Of a DNA stretch of 64,000 nt, positions 54,541-63,729 are shown piece after piece. The stretch comes from Paenibacillus sp. FSL H8-0548 (GTDB taxonomy: Bacteria > Bacillota > Bacilli > Paenibacillales > Paenibacillaceae): NCBI RefSeq assembly GCF_038630985.1, contig NZ_CP152049.1, forward strand, positions 3,181,501-3,245,500. The letters run 5' to 3'. A model generated the notes under the pieces. The model saw only the letters and a program-made list of their open reading frames with translations, was not told the origin of the DNA and did not search any database. The position numbers were made by a program, and so were the translations under genes. Numbering within the stretch: the first letter of the stretch is position 1; the number at the start of each line of letters is the position of its first letter.

Positions 54541-57500
54541 ATGAGCAAATTAACTGAATGGTCATTTCGCAATAAGGCGGCAGTCATCCTGATCGTCATT
54601 ATGGCTTTGGTGATGGGAGCAATTAGCTATTTCCGGCTGCCGATGGAGTTTCTGCCAGCAGCGGATAATCCGCAGGTGATGATTACCGTTATCGGACCTG
54701 GCAGCGATGCCAAGTCGATGGAGCAGCTCGTTACAAATCCGCTGGAGGAGGCCGTAACGCTAGTTAAAGGCAAGACCGATATGTTCTCGACATCAGGTGA
54801 CGGATATGCCCAGCTGAGTTTAAACTTTAATTCCAAAACAAACATGAAGGATGCTAAGGCACAGATCGTGCAGTTGATAGAGCAGGTTCAATTGCCTGCA
54901 AATGTAATGAAGCCGTTCGTCGTACAGCTGAACACTTCTATGATTCCGATTGCTTGGGTTACACTAACCTTCGATGATGGGTTGAGCGGGCAAGAAAAGG
55001 AAGAGAAGCTGAAGGCGGTTGCGGCAGAGCTGCAAAAAACAGAAGGTGCTGGCGAGGTAAGTACGAGCGGCAAGTCCACACCGACCATTCATCTTACTCC
55101 AGATGCTGATAAGCTGGCAGCGGCCGGCATTCAGGTACAGTCGCTCATGGGCGTGCTCCAAGGAAGAGGAGTCTCAGTGTCCATTGGGGAGAGAACTTTG
55201 GACGGGGCCGCCGGTAATCTGAACGTCTATGATCAAGTGACAGATTTGGAGACGCTGCGCAAGCTTCCTGTTGGAGCAGGCGTTAAGCTTGGAGATGTAG
55301 CAAAGGTTGAGCTAGCCAAGGATCAAGAAAGCATCAGTCGAATGAATGGCAAAGATGCGATTATGTTCACGATTTCGAAATCAGCCGATGCGAATGCTGT
55401 AACGGTTGGCAATGGCATTAAAAACACGGTACATCGATTAAATGCCGATATTAAGGGCATCGATGCTTCCATTATTTTAAGCACATCGGATTCGGTCGTC
55501 TCTTCGGTTAATAGTATGATGCGAGAGGTGCTGCTAGGCGCGTTGTTTGCCACTATCGTTATTTTATTGTTTATGCGTAATTTTAAAGCCACGATCGTAA
55601 CGATTGTCTCGATTCCTTTGTCGCTAGCCATCACGCTCTATTTATTGCAGCTATCTGGAGTATCTCTTAATATTATAACGCTCGGGGGTGTCGCGGTAGC
55701 GGTAGGGCGTTTAGTAGACGATAGTATTGTCGTCATTGAAAACATCTATAGACGGCTTCAGAAGGAAGCTTTTTCAATTACGCTTATCACGGATGCAACC
55801 AAAGAGGTGGCGTCTGCAATTACGTCGTCCACGCTCGTAACGGTCGCTGTATTTTTACCAATGGGGCTTCTGAGAGGCTCACTGCAAGCGTTCCTGCTTC
55901 CCTTCGCGCTGACCGTCGCTTATTCGCTGCTGGCTTCTCTGCTCGTAGCGTTAACAGTAGTGCCTCTTCTCAGTGCGCTGCTGCTGCGCGGCACGAAGGA
56001 GAAGGCGCATGCAGGCTCACCTAAATTTGCATTATTCATTCGCTGGAATTTGGCACATAAATTAGTGCCATTAATAATTGCCGTGCTGCTTTTTGCGGGC
56101 TCAATAAGTGCTTATTTATTCATGCCAAAGGGTGCATTGGACTCATCCAGTGCTGAAAACATTAACGTAACGCTGCAATATCCAAGTGAAACCCCTGCAG
56201 ACAAAGTATTAGAAGCAGGAAAGCAGCTCGAATCCTATTTGACCGCAAACCAAGATGTCGATTGGGTAATGATGATGCTTGGAAATAGTGCAGATGCGGC
56301 TCAGTATGGCTCCGTTTCTTCACCTACACTCATTACGTATATGATTGACTTGAATAGTGGTGTGAATGCTGAGGAATTCATGGATAACGTAAAGTCGCAG
56401 CAGACTAATTACAAGGAAGCAGATTTAATGGTTAATGCATCAGATCTCATTATGGGGGGAGGCTCTCCGCAAATTTTTATTGATGTTACTGGCGATGACC
56501 TAGAGCAATTGGCTAAATCAGCAGAGCAGCTGATTGCAGCGATCAAGCCGATTGACGGGGTGCAAAAGGTGGAGAGCAACGTAGAGGAGAAAAAATCAGT
56601 ATATTCCTTTGTTGTCGATCCTACCCTTGCAAAGGGGCAGGACGTAGCCGTGCAGCTGCAAAGCATGCTTAATCCTCTGCCTATTGGCTCCATTCGGATA
56701 GAGAATAGCGATACGCCGGTTATTTTACAGCCGATTATTAATCCAGCATCAATGCGCGAGCTTGAGGATTTGAAATTGATGACCGAGAATGGGGTTACTG
56801 AGGTCTCAAAGGTTGCCAAATTAGTTCGCTCTGAAGAGCCTTCCCTGTACTATCATAAAGAAGGCAAGACCTATATTCGCGTTACAGCTAGTGCTGAGCC
56901 AAAAGAGCTGTCGGTAGTTGGGACGAAGATAACGAAGGCTGTGAGTGGGCTTAAGCTGCAAGAGGGAGTTGTTATAGAGGTCGGAGGTGCTTCGGCAGAT
57001 CAATCCAGTGATTTTTCTGATTTGGGCATGACGGCGCTTATTTCAATTGGTATCGTTTATCTCATTATGGTTCTGACCTTCAAGACGCTGCGGGCACCGC
57101 TCGCTATTATGATATCCTTGCCGCTTGCTGCCATCGGCGCAGTTACCGGTTTGCTCGTATCGGGCGTAACGCCAGACTTCACAGCCATGTTCGGAGCCTT
57201 GATGCTGATTGGAATTGTGGTGACCAATGCAATCGTCTTAATAGACAGGGTTAAGCAAAACGAGCTGTCTATGCCTATTCGAGAGGCGTTAATTGAAGCA
57301 GCCGTTACTCGTATGCGTCCGATCATAATGACTGCTTTAGCAACGATTTCTGCGATGCTGCCGCTTGTGTTCGGCTCTCATGAATCAGGAAGCATCGTAT
57401 CACAAAGTCTAGCCATAGTCGTCATAGGGGGCTTAATAGCAGCTACTCTTCTTACACTCGTCATTGTACCGTGTGTGTATGAGCTGTTGTTTTATCGGAC

Positions 57501-57564
57501 CTCGCGCAAGCAGCGAAGAGCTGGTACAGCATCTGAGCAAGCTGAGGCCGCCGTATCGCAGTAA
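54541..57564 (+). CDS. RND-family exporter (HAE1/SwrC-like)
   Basis: A 1007-residue proton-driven efflux pump of the AcrB/SwrC class with 12 predicted transmembrane segments and two large extracytoplasmic loops. The TM4 motif VAVGRLVDDSIVVIENIYRR has the proton-relay acids; the start MSKLTEWSFRNKAAVILIVI is as in SwrC/YerP, which exports surfactin-type lipopeptides in B. subtilis. The second half repeats the TM pattern (FGALMLIGIVVTNAIVLIDR). No adaptor gene is adjacent. GGAGAAGGAG precedes the ATG. Confidence 0.93.
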   Translation: MSKLTEWSFRNKAAVILIVIMALVMGAISYFRLPMEFLPAADNPQVMITVIGPGSDAKSMEQLVTNPLEEAVTLVKGKTDMFSTSGDGYAQLSLNFNSKTNMKDAKAQIVQLIEQVQLPANVMKPFVVQLNTSMIPIAWVTLTFDDGLSGQEKEEKLKAVAAELQKTEGAGEVSTSGKSTPTIHLTPDADKLAAAGIQVQSLMGVLQGRGVSVSIGERTLDGAAGNLNVYDQVTDLETLRKLPVGAGVKLGDVAKVELAKDQESISRMNGKDAIMFTISKSADANAVTVGNGIKNTVHRLNADIKGIDASIILSTSDSVVSSVNSMMREVLLGALFATIVILLFMRNFKATIVTIVSIPLSLAITLYLLQLSGVSLNIITLGGVAVAVGRLVDDSIVVIENIYRRLQKEAFSITLITDATKEVASAITSSTLVTVAVFLPMGLLRGSLQAFLLPFALTVAYSLLASLLVALTVVPLLSALLLRGTKEKAHAGSPKFALFIRWNLAHKLVPLIIAVLLFAGSISAYLFMPKGALDSSSAENINVTLQYPSETPADKVLEAGKQLESYLTANQDVDWVMMMLGNSADAAQYGSVSSPTLITYMIDLNSGVNAEEFMDNVKSQQTNYKEADLMVNASDLIMGGGSPQIFIDVTGDDLEQLAKSAEQLIAAIKPIDGVQKVESNVEEKKSVYSFVVDPTLAKGQDVAVQLQSMLNPLPIGSIRIENSDTPVILQPIINPASMRELEDLKLMTENGVTEVSKVAKLVRSEEPSLYYHKEGKTYIRVTASAEPKELSVVGTKITKAVSGLKLQEGVVIEVGGASADQSSDFSDLGMTALISIGIVYLIMVLTFKTLRAPLAIMISLPLAAIGAVTGLLVSGVTPDFTAMFGALMLIGIVVTNAIVLIDRVKQNELSMPIREALIEAAVTRMRPIIMTALATISAMLPLVFGSHESGSIVSQSLAIVVIGGLIAATLLTLVIVPCVYELLFYRTSRKQRRAGTASEQAEAAVSQ

Positions 57565-57580
57565 AGTAAGCTTAATAGTC

Positions 57581-57632
57581 AAAAGGCTGTACCTAGGCGG
57601 GTCGATCTCGACCTGTAGGTACAGCCTTTTTT
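57581..57632 (+). terminator. Terminator of the RND exporter gene
   Basis: AAAAGGCTGTACCT and AGGTACAGCCTTTTTT with inner GGTCGA/TCGACC. Confidence 0.95.
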
Positions 57633-57633
57633 A

Positions 57634-57730
57634 AAATATAGGAAAGTATAGCATTTCGCCATATTTTCTCTATGTTTCTCCGGAATGAACGCGCCACCGC
57701 CATAAGAACGGCGACAGCCGTTTCACCTTG
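57634..57730 (+). repeat. Dispersed structured repeat, copy 2
   Basis: 97 bases, about 88% like 39835-39932. The first hairpin is AGGAAAGTAT / ATATTTTCTCT; relative to copy 1 a C became T, keeping G-U pairing. It directly follows the RND gene terminator. Confidence 0.85.
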
Positions 57731-57742
57731 CTGAAGGGGGGA

Positions 57743-58390
57743 TTAAATGCTAGCCATATGATAAAGCGGCATTAAAGTCTCGTAAGTAGAGGATGCCAGT
57801 GCGAGCAGTGCCTTGCCATCACGCAGGATAGGGTCATTTGCCTCTATATGGCGGCCAATCAGCAGCTCAGATTTCTGTACATCACGGAAGCGAACGAGTG
57901 CGTCATTCCAGTCCTGCTTAGACATTTCGCTGACCGCCATGGATTCCTTCTTCATATGATCAAGCGAGATTACATAGTCGCTTGGTACTGCAGCAATGAC
58001 GGTGTCCAGCTGTTTTAAGAAAGCTGTTGCTATGTTGGCCTTATTAGGCACTTCATAAATAAGTGCAAGCCATATAAATAAATGATCATCGAACAAGCCA
58101 AGCTGAAAATGCGGATGTGCCTTGTAGCCGCGTTTATTATTGCAAATCGCAAGCCAAGTATCCTTAGGCGGATTTACTTTACGCCGAGCATGCCTTGCGA
58201 CATGAAGATACATTTCATTACCGGCATGAACGGCAGCGTCGACGCTGAGCTGCTCTCCAATGGCTCTGAACTTGGGTTGAATTTGGTTTTGTATAGCAGC
58301 CATGCGTTCCTCGAGCCCTGCAAGCTGAAATACGGCGAAGTCGGCTTGCGAGAATCCTGGTAGAGAAACAGCAGCAGATTGTGTGGTCAT
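57743..58390 (-). CDS. yktB: DUF1054 family protein (YktB-like)
   Basis: A 215-residue cytoplasmic protein matching the YktB/DUF1054 family: LPGFSQADFAVFQLAGLEER, VARHARRKVNPPKDTWLAI, NNKRGYKAHPHFQLGLFDDH and FIWLALIYEVPNKANIA. B. subtilis YktB has the same length and motifs. The fold of a B. cereus-group member is known but not its function. AAAGGAG precedes the ATG. Confidence 0.92.
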   Translation of the reverse strand: MTTQSAAVSLPGFSQADFAVFQLAGLEERMAAIQNQIQPKFRAIGEQLSVDAAVHAGNEMYLHVARHARRKVNPPKDTWLAICNNKRGYKAHPHFQLGLFDDHLFIWLALIYEVPNKANIATAFLKQLDTVIAAVPSDYVISLDHMKKESMAVSEMSKQDWNDALVRFRDVQKSELLIGRHIEANDPILRDGKALLALASSTYETLMPLYHMASI

Positions 58391-58415
58391 ATTTATAAAT
58401 CTCCTTTAAGCATCA

Positions 58416-59060
58416 TCATGATTGATGCAATAATTTCAAATAATAGATTGCGATTTGTGTACGGTCGCGCAGTTCAAGCTTATTTAATATTTCAGATATA
58501 TAGTTTTTGATAGTTCCCTCGCTGAGAAACAAGGAGGCAGCAATTTCTTTGTTCGATTGGCCTTCAGCGATCAGGCGAACAATTTGGCCCTCAGCGGCTG
58601 TAAGTCCAAAGATCGTTAAATCTTTGTTTGTTTCTTTGCGAGGCGTTCCGATCATGCCAGCCAGCTTGCGGGCAATGTCAGGATGGATTAGCATCGAGCC
58701 CTCGTGTACGGTTTTGATGCCGCTTATGATACGGCTAGGAGGTACGTTTTTGAGTAAATAGCCATTGGCGCCATTTCTAATCGCCTGCGCGATATAGTCA
58801 TCATCGTCGAAGGTCGTCAGCAGCAGCACGGCAGGAGGAGGGGTGAGTGCTCGCAGTAGCTTTGTACCTTCCACGCCGTCACAAACAGGCATTCGAATAT
58901 CCATTAGTACAACATCAACAGGGTGCTCGCGGACAAACGCGGTCGCCTCATGCCCGTTGGAGCAGACACCGGCAACCTGCAAATCGGCATCCAGTCCTAA
59001 GATCACGTTCATACTCTCTCGAATAAAAGGGTCGTCATCGACGATCAACACTTGAATCAT
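58416..59060 (-). CDS. NarL/LuxR-family response regulator
   Basis: A 214-residue DNA-binding response regulator. The receiver domain has acidic residues DDD at 8-10, the phosphorylation Asp-54 (VVLMDIRMP), Thr near 82 (LLLTTFDDDD) and Lys-104. The LuxR-type HTH at about 150-210 contains LTAAEGQIVRLIAEGQSNKEIAASL. ATG at 59060 has GGAG about twelve bases upstream, and residue 1 starts the receiver as expected (MIQVLIVDDD). It follows the histidine kinase gene on the same strand, so they are likely one system. Confidence 0.93.
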   Translation of the reverse strand: MIQVLIVDDDPFIRESMNVILGLDADLQVAGVCSNGHEATAFVREHPVDVVLMDIRMPVCDGVEGTKLLRALTPPPAVLLLTTFDDDDYIAQAIRNGANGYLLKNVPPSRIISGIKTVHEGSMLIHPDIARKLAGMIGTPRKETNKDLTIFGLTAAEGQIVRLIAEGQSNKEIAASLFLSEGTIKNYISEILNKLELRDRTQIAIYYLKLLHQS

Positions 59061-59099
59061 ATGCGGGCACATCTCCAATTCTGAGCGAATGTAATTGAC

Positions 59100-60230
59100 T
59101 TATCCTCCGAGCAGTGGAAGTGTCGTTTTTACAGAGAAGCGATCGCCCTTCTGCCATTCTAGCCGCCCTCCAATAAGGGCAATCCGCTCATTCATGCCTT
59201 TCATGCCGATACCTGCCTCAATAGGCTCGCTTGGCAAGCTGCCATTATTGGAAACGGTCAGCGATACGCTGGCTGCCATAAATTCGAGCTCAACGTCAAC
59301 CGTTGTTGCCATGCCATGACGAACGGCATTGGTGATCGCTTCCTGTGCATTTTTGAATAAAATGAGCTCAACGCTTGGATAGAGCGGCCTAGCATTGCCG
59401 GTTACTTGAAAGCTAACCGTGATCCCTAGACCCGAAGCGGATTCTTCGACTAACCGATCAAGCGCATATCGTCTTGCATCCTTATCCCCATCGACTGCAA
59501 TTCTACGAACTGTACGTCGCATCAGCTCCATGCTGTCCTGCAGCTGATCGCGTATTTGCTCTACCGTGTTTTTCGATCTAGCTGTATCAGTGTCGAATAA
59601 ATGCAGAGCGGCCTCGGACATCATTTTGACACGTATAAGTCGATGGCCAAGATCATCGTGAATATCCTTGGCGATTCGATTCCGTTCCTCGACCTGAGCA
59701 TTCAGCTCAACCTGAGAGGCATAATTTTGCATTCTGCTCTTTGCAGCACCGAGCTCTACGTTGCTAGCTGCTAATGCCTCATACAAATCCTCGATTTGGT
59801 GATGCTTATCCTCGAATCTATTAGAAGTATATAAAATGGCAGCGGTTGTAATCCAGAGAATGGCGACGGAAAAAACAACCTCATACACTCTTTCATGCAA
59901 TCCTGCGAGCAGGGCAGCTATACCGACAGCTGTCCATAATATACTGGCTTGTGAGGATGGCTTGCTTTGGAATATAGCGATAAGCGTGGAGAATAGCAAG
60001 AGAAACAAGACGCTGGCATAGGTGTAGGATAACCAAGAGAATAGTATTAGCTCAGCTAGCAGCAAGAGCTGACTGTGCTTCGTAAACAAGGCGCTGGACT
60101 TGATAAGAAGCAAAGCGACCAGCACGTAAGCGGTATATATAGCGTACGAGCCCGCGCCTACGTTCACGATGCTAATCATAGATGGGACAGCTACGAGCAA
60201 AGCCCTAATCCGATTTAGCATGATATTCAT
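59100..60230 (-). CDS. Two-component sensor histidine kinase (HisKA_3, NarL-partner type)
   Basis: A 376-residue membrane kinase. Four to five transmembrane segments are clustered in residues 1-135. A coiled-coil dimerisation stretch follows, then the H-box ERNRIAKDIHDDLGHRLIRV with His-191. The ATPase domain includes the N-box FKNAQEAITNAVRHG and G-box GIGMKGMNERIALIGGRLEW. There is no large extracytoplasmic sensor, so stimulus may be membrane-based, as for DesK- or LiaS-like kinases. GGAGC precedes the ATG; partner response regulator is 59060-58416. The divergent ABC-2 exporter operon may be its target. Confidence 0.93.
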   Translation of the reverse strand: MNIMLNRIRALLVAVPSMISIVNVGAGSYAIYTAYVLVALLLIKSSALFTKHSQLLLLAELILFSWLSYTYASVLFLLLFSTLIAIFQSKPSSQASILWTAVGIAALLAGLHERVYEVVFSVAILWITTAAILYTSNRFEDKHHQIEDLYEALAASNVELGAAKSRMQNYASQVELNAQVEERNRIAKDIHDDLGHRLIRVKMMSEAALHLFDTDTARSKNTVEQIRDQLQDSMELMRRTVRRIAVDGDKDARRYALDRLVEESASGLGITVSFQVTGNARPLYPSVELILFKNAQEAITNAVRHGMATTVDVELEFMAASVSLTVSNNGSLPSEPIEAGIGMKGMNERIALIGGRLEWQKGDRFSVKTTLPLLGG

Positions 60231-60355
60231 AATAGAATTGCTCCTGCAGCTGAATTTGCTCCATTATAGCATATTGTTGAACGGATAAACGAAATTGGCA
60301 AAGCTTTTCATACAACCTTCATAGAGTTATCGGCTTAGGTGGAAAAATGACTTTT

Positions 60356-60379
60356 GTCACCTTCAGGAGGTGACTTTTT
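60356..60379 (+). terminator. Terminator-like hairpin upstream of the ABC-2 exporter operon
   Basis: GTCACCT-TCAGG-AGGTGAC then five T residues, about 70 bases before the ATPase start. An attenuator is one possibility. Confidence 0.5.
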
Positions 60380-60449
60380 AGACCTGTTTGCAAGCGGCTT
60401 ATGGTCTACAATGGGATTATTAGAAGCAATCAGAGAGGATGAAAGATTA

Positions 60450-61394
60450 ATGAGTTTAGTCTCATTTCGAGAGGTTGTCAAAAAATACGATACGACCTTA
60501 ACTGTAAATCATTTGACCTTTAATATTGGGGAAGGAGAAATTTTCGGGCTGCTGGGCCCAAACGGAGCAGGCAAAAGCACGGCTATCCATATGCTGTCAG
60601 GACTGCTTGATCCAAGCAGCGGCGATATTTTGGTAGATGGCTTCTCTATTCGAAAGCAGCCGCTTGAGGTGAAGAAAAGGATTGGCTTGGTGCCGCAGGA
60701 GCTCGCTATTTATGAATCACTTACGGCGCGCGAGAACGTAACCTTTTTTGCAAAGCTGTACGGTCTTAAAGGCTCATTGCTTCGTGATCGGGTAGATGAA
60801 GCACTGCAGTTTGTTGGCTTGCTGGAACGAGCCAAGGATAAGCCCTCAACGTTCTCAGGGGGGATGAAGAGGCGGCTCAACATCGCCTGCGCGATTATGC
60901 ATCGTCCGAAGCTGATCATTATGGATGAGCCGACAGTAGGCATTGATCCACAATCACGCAATCACATTTTGGAATCAGTTAGATCGTTAAATGAGCTGGG
61001 CTCAACCGTTATATATACAAGCCACTACATGGAGGAGGTTGAGGCCATTTGCACTCGAATTGGCATCCTTGATCAAGGCAAGCTTATCGCATGCGGGACG
61101 AAGGATGAATTGAAGCGTCAGGCAGGGCAAGAAGAGAAGCTTGTGTTTGAGATTGATCGGAATTTGGCGAAGGCGTTAGCAGAAATGATAGAGCATCCCG
61201 GCGTGCAAAAGCTGGATGAGCGTGATCAGGGATTGACATTGGAGGTTACGGTGAAGGAGTCACCCTCCATATTGCAGGATTTATTGTTTATTATTCAGAA
61301 GCACGGGATTAATCTTCGCAAGCTTTCGCGTGTTGAGCCAAACCTGGAATCGCTATTTTTACAAATGACAGGACGCAATTTGCGTGATGAATAG
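60450..61394 (+). CDS. ABC-2 type transporter ATP-binding protein
   Basis: A 314-residue ATPase: Walker A GPNGAGKST (about 36-44), Q-loop PQELAIYESLTARENV, signature FSGGMKRRLNIACAI, Walker B IIMDEPTVGIDPQ and H-loop TSHYMEEVE. The ~80-residue C-terminal extension is usual for drug-efflux-type (DrrA/NatA/CcmA-like) ATPases. ATG at 60450 follows GAGAGGATG by about ten bases. Two permease genes follow within 15 bases or with overlap. Next to a LuxR-type two-component system the operon may respond to envelope stress; substrate unknown. Confidence 0.93.
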   Translation: MSLVSFREVVKKYDTTLTVNHLTFNIGEGEIFGLLGPNGAGKSTAIHMLSGLLDPSSGDILVDGFSIRKQPLEVKKRIGLVPQELAIYESLTARENVTFFAKLYGLKGSLLRDRVDEALQFVGLLERAKDKPSTFSGGMKRRLNIACAIMHRPKLIIMDEPTVGIDPQSRNHILESVRSLNELGSTVIYTSHYMEEVEAICTRIGILDQGKLIACGTKDELKRQAGQEEKLVFEIDRNLAKALAEMIEHPGVQKLDERDQGLTLEVTVKESPSILQDLLFIIQKHGINLRKLSRVEPNLESLFLQMTGRNLRDE

Positions 61395-61406
61395 GAGGTC
61401 CGTGTG

Positions 61407-62576
61407 ATGCGGGAATGGTGGATAGCAGCTCATTATGAGCTGCTCAAATATAGCCGAATGCGTTCCGTTCTTATTATATTAATTGGTTTGCCATTAGTAT
61501 TAATCCTACTGCTCGGCAGCGCCTTTGACACCGAAATTAAGCCAGCGAAGGTCGCTCTGTTTATAGCGGATCAGGGTGAAATGAGTGCCAGCATGGATAC
61601 ATTTTGGAACGACGAGGCCATAAGTCATTACATTAAGGTATTGCCTGCCAATTCGAATAAGGAGATTCAGGATTGGCTGCGTGAAGGAATTGCGGATTAC
61701 GGCGTACACATTCCCGCTGGTTTCTCAGAACGGCTGCTTGCTGGTGAAGCGGCGAATTGGTTAACGTATTCAGGGCGTTATGAGGAAAAAAATATAGCCG
61801 CAGATGCTGTTGTAAACGGTTATTTGGGTCAGTTGAATTTGCAGCTGGCAGTAGTGGAGACACTGGGGCCTGATGCTTTAGAGACTTTTAAAGAAACCAT
61901 CAGCGAAGCTAAGACGATTGTCCCGCCCATATCCACCTACAATTTAGGGGCAGGAGATAATCAAAGCTTTGGGAAAACAACCTCTCTCCAGTATTATTCA
62001 GCAGCGTATTTAATTATGTTCTTGCTGTATGGCGGCATGACGGCGGCTATTGCACTCCTGAATCAGCGAGAGAATGGTACTCTGCAGCGAATGTATGCAA
62101 TATCCGGCTCATTCAGATCTATTGTGTTTGGGATCATCGTTGGGGCAGTACTGCTCGCTGCACTGCAGGCAGTCATTATTGTGGCGTTTACAGCGTATGT
62201 CTACGGCGTCGATTGGGGAAATCATTTTATGTGGATTACACTTATTTGCTTGCTTACTACTGCGGCAGGAGCCGGCCTGGCTATAACAATCGCTTCCATT
62301 GCCCGCACGGTAAAAACAACACAAAGCTTATTTGGAATCATCGTATTCAGCATGACCTTTCTTAGCGGCGGCATGATAACAGGGATCGAGAGATTGGTTG
62401 GCGGTGCCAATAAATTTACGATCAATCATTGGGCGAATGAAAGCTTGAGAGCCATTATGAGTCATTCTGATACATCGAACGTCTGGCGTGAAATTGGGGT
62501 TCTCAGCTTGATTGCACTTGTTTTAACGATTATCGCAGTGATTAGACTGCCTAAGGTGGTGAAGCAGCATGCCTAG
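61407..62576 (+). CDS. ABC-2 type transporter permease, first
   Basis: A 389-residue permease. TM1 is at about 20-38 (SVLIILIGLPLVLILLLG), then a long extracytoplasmic segment to about 190, then five TMs, ABC-2-like, with YGGMTAAIALLNQRENGTLQRMYA and FSMTFLSGGMITGIE. ATG at 61407 has GGAGG nine bases upstream; the preceding GTG at 61404 would be too close. Its 3' end overlaps the second permease gene by eight bases. Confidence 0.9.
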   Translation: MREWWIAAHYELLKYSRMRSVLIILIGLPLVLILLLGSAFDTEIKPAKVALFIADQGEMSASMDTFWNDEAISHYIKVLPANSNKEIQDWLREGIADYGVHIPAGFSERLLAGEAANWLTYSGRYEEKNIAADAVVNGYLGQLNLQLAVVETLGPDALETFKETISEAKTIVPPISTYNLGAGDNQSFGKTTSLQYYSAAYLIMFLLYGGMTAAIALLNQRENGTLQRMYAISGSFRSIVFGIIVGAVLLAALQAVIIVAFTAYVYGVDWGNHFMWITLICLLTTAAGAGLAITIASIARTVKTTQSLFGIIVFSMTFLSGGMITGIERLVGGANKFTINHWANESLRAIMSHSDTSNVWREIGVLSLIALVLTIIAVIRLPKVVKQHA

Positions 62577-63729
62577 CTTACATATCGCAGCACATCTCAT
62601 TCGCAGAACGATGGGGACCCGCCGCGGCCTATTCATGAACGTGTTGCTGCCAGCTATTATTTTATCTATTATTTCTGGAATTTTCTCTAATTTGGAAGGA
62701 CAAAAAGCGTTTATTGCTATTCAAAATACTGATTCTGGACAGCTAGGCTCGTATCTTGTTTCTTCCTTGGAGACGGAGACTTTATATGAGATTCATTTGG
62801 AATCCGGCCTCTCTAATGAACAATTAAAGAAAATGGTGCTTGACGGGAAAGCGGATGCAGCAATCTTTATCCCGTCTGATTACACAGAAAAAATGCTGGA
62901 GGATGGCCAGTCTAAGGCTGATTTGTACCGCATGAACGAGCAGCTGTGGAATGCGTCGCTAGAAGCTATGCTGACAGACGAAGCGAATAAGCTGTCTGCT
63001 TCTGTAGCACTTGTGCGAGCCGCAGGCAGCGAAGCGGAAGTAAGTGAAGGAAAGCTTATGGATTTGCTTGAAGCACAAGCAGAACCTTTGGCAGGCGTGG
63101 AAAACGCTGATATGAAGCTTGGTAATATCGTATCGAATCCGATGATGATTGGGCTTATTCTAATGTTTGTCATGCTGCTTGTCAGTCAGTCGGTGGGCTT
63201 CATCATGGAGGACCGGGAGCGGCGAACGATGGCTAGAATGTTTACTGCACCTTTGCGTGCCATGGATATCGCTATCGGCAATTTTATGGGCAGCATGCTA
63301 GTAGGCACGATTCAGCTCGTTATCGTTCTCAGCTTAACCTACTTTGTATTTGGCTACTCGCCAGGTATTTTATTTGGAGCGATGCTGCTTGTTATGGAAT
63401 TTTTCTTACTTGCGGCAGTTGGGCTTGCATCAGCGGTAGGCGGTCTTGTGCGGAACAGCGTCCAGCTGGCTCAAATCAATAATTTGGTCATTACGCCTAC
63501 CTGCATGATTAGCGGCTGCTTCTTCCCCCTATCCATGCTGCCAGACTTTATGCAAAAGCTCGCGAATTTCACTCCGCAAAAATGGGCGATTCAAGCCATT
63601 GATCGTTTAGACGGCGGAGGCTCCTTTGCCGATATTGGTTTACAGCTCTTCATATTGCTCCTATTTGCCGCTGTGTTGATTGCTTTTGGATCAGCGGTAT
63701 TAAGACCGAACAGGATGAGCAAATCGTGA
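62569..63729 (+). CDS. ABC-2 type transporter permease, second
   Basis: A 386-residue permease of the same topology as the previous one: TM1 at about 19-36 (LFMNVLLPAIILSIISGIFS), extracytoplasmic segment to about 185, then five TMs including NPMMIGLILMFVMLLVSQSVG and the family motif MEDRERRTMARMFTAPL. The two permeases likely form a heterodimer with the ATPase. Its start ATG lies inside the previous gene; translation is probably coupled. No terminator is recognised after it inside the window. Confidence 0.9.
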   Translation: MPSLHIAAHLIRRTMGTRRGLFMNVLLPAIILSIISGIFSNLEGQKAFIAIQNTDSGQLGSYLVSSLETETLYEIHLESGLSNEQLKKMVLDGKADAAIFIPSDYTEKMLEDGQSKADLYRMNEQLWNASLEAMLTDEANKLSASVALVRAAGSEAEVSEGKLMDLLEAQAEPLAGVENADMKLGNIVSNPMMIGLILMFVMLLVSQSVGFIMEDRERRTMARMFTAPLRAMDIAIGNFMGSMLVGTIQLVIVLSLTYFVFGYSPGILFGAMLLVMEFFLLAAVGLASAVGGLVRNSVQLAQINNLVITPTCMISGCFFPLSMLPDFMQKLANFTPQKWAIQAIDRLDGGGSFADIGLQLFILLLFAAVLIAFGSAVLRPNRMSKS

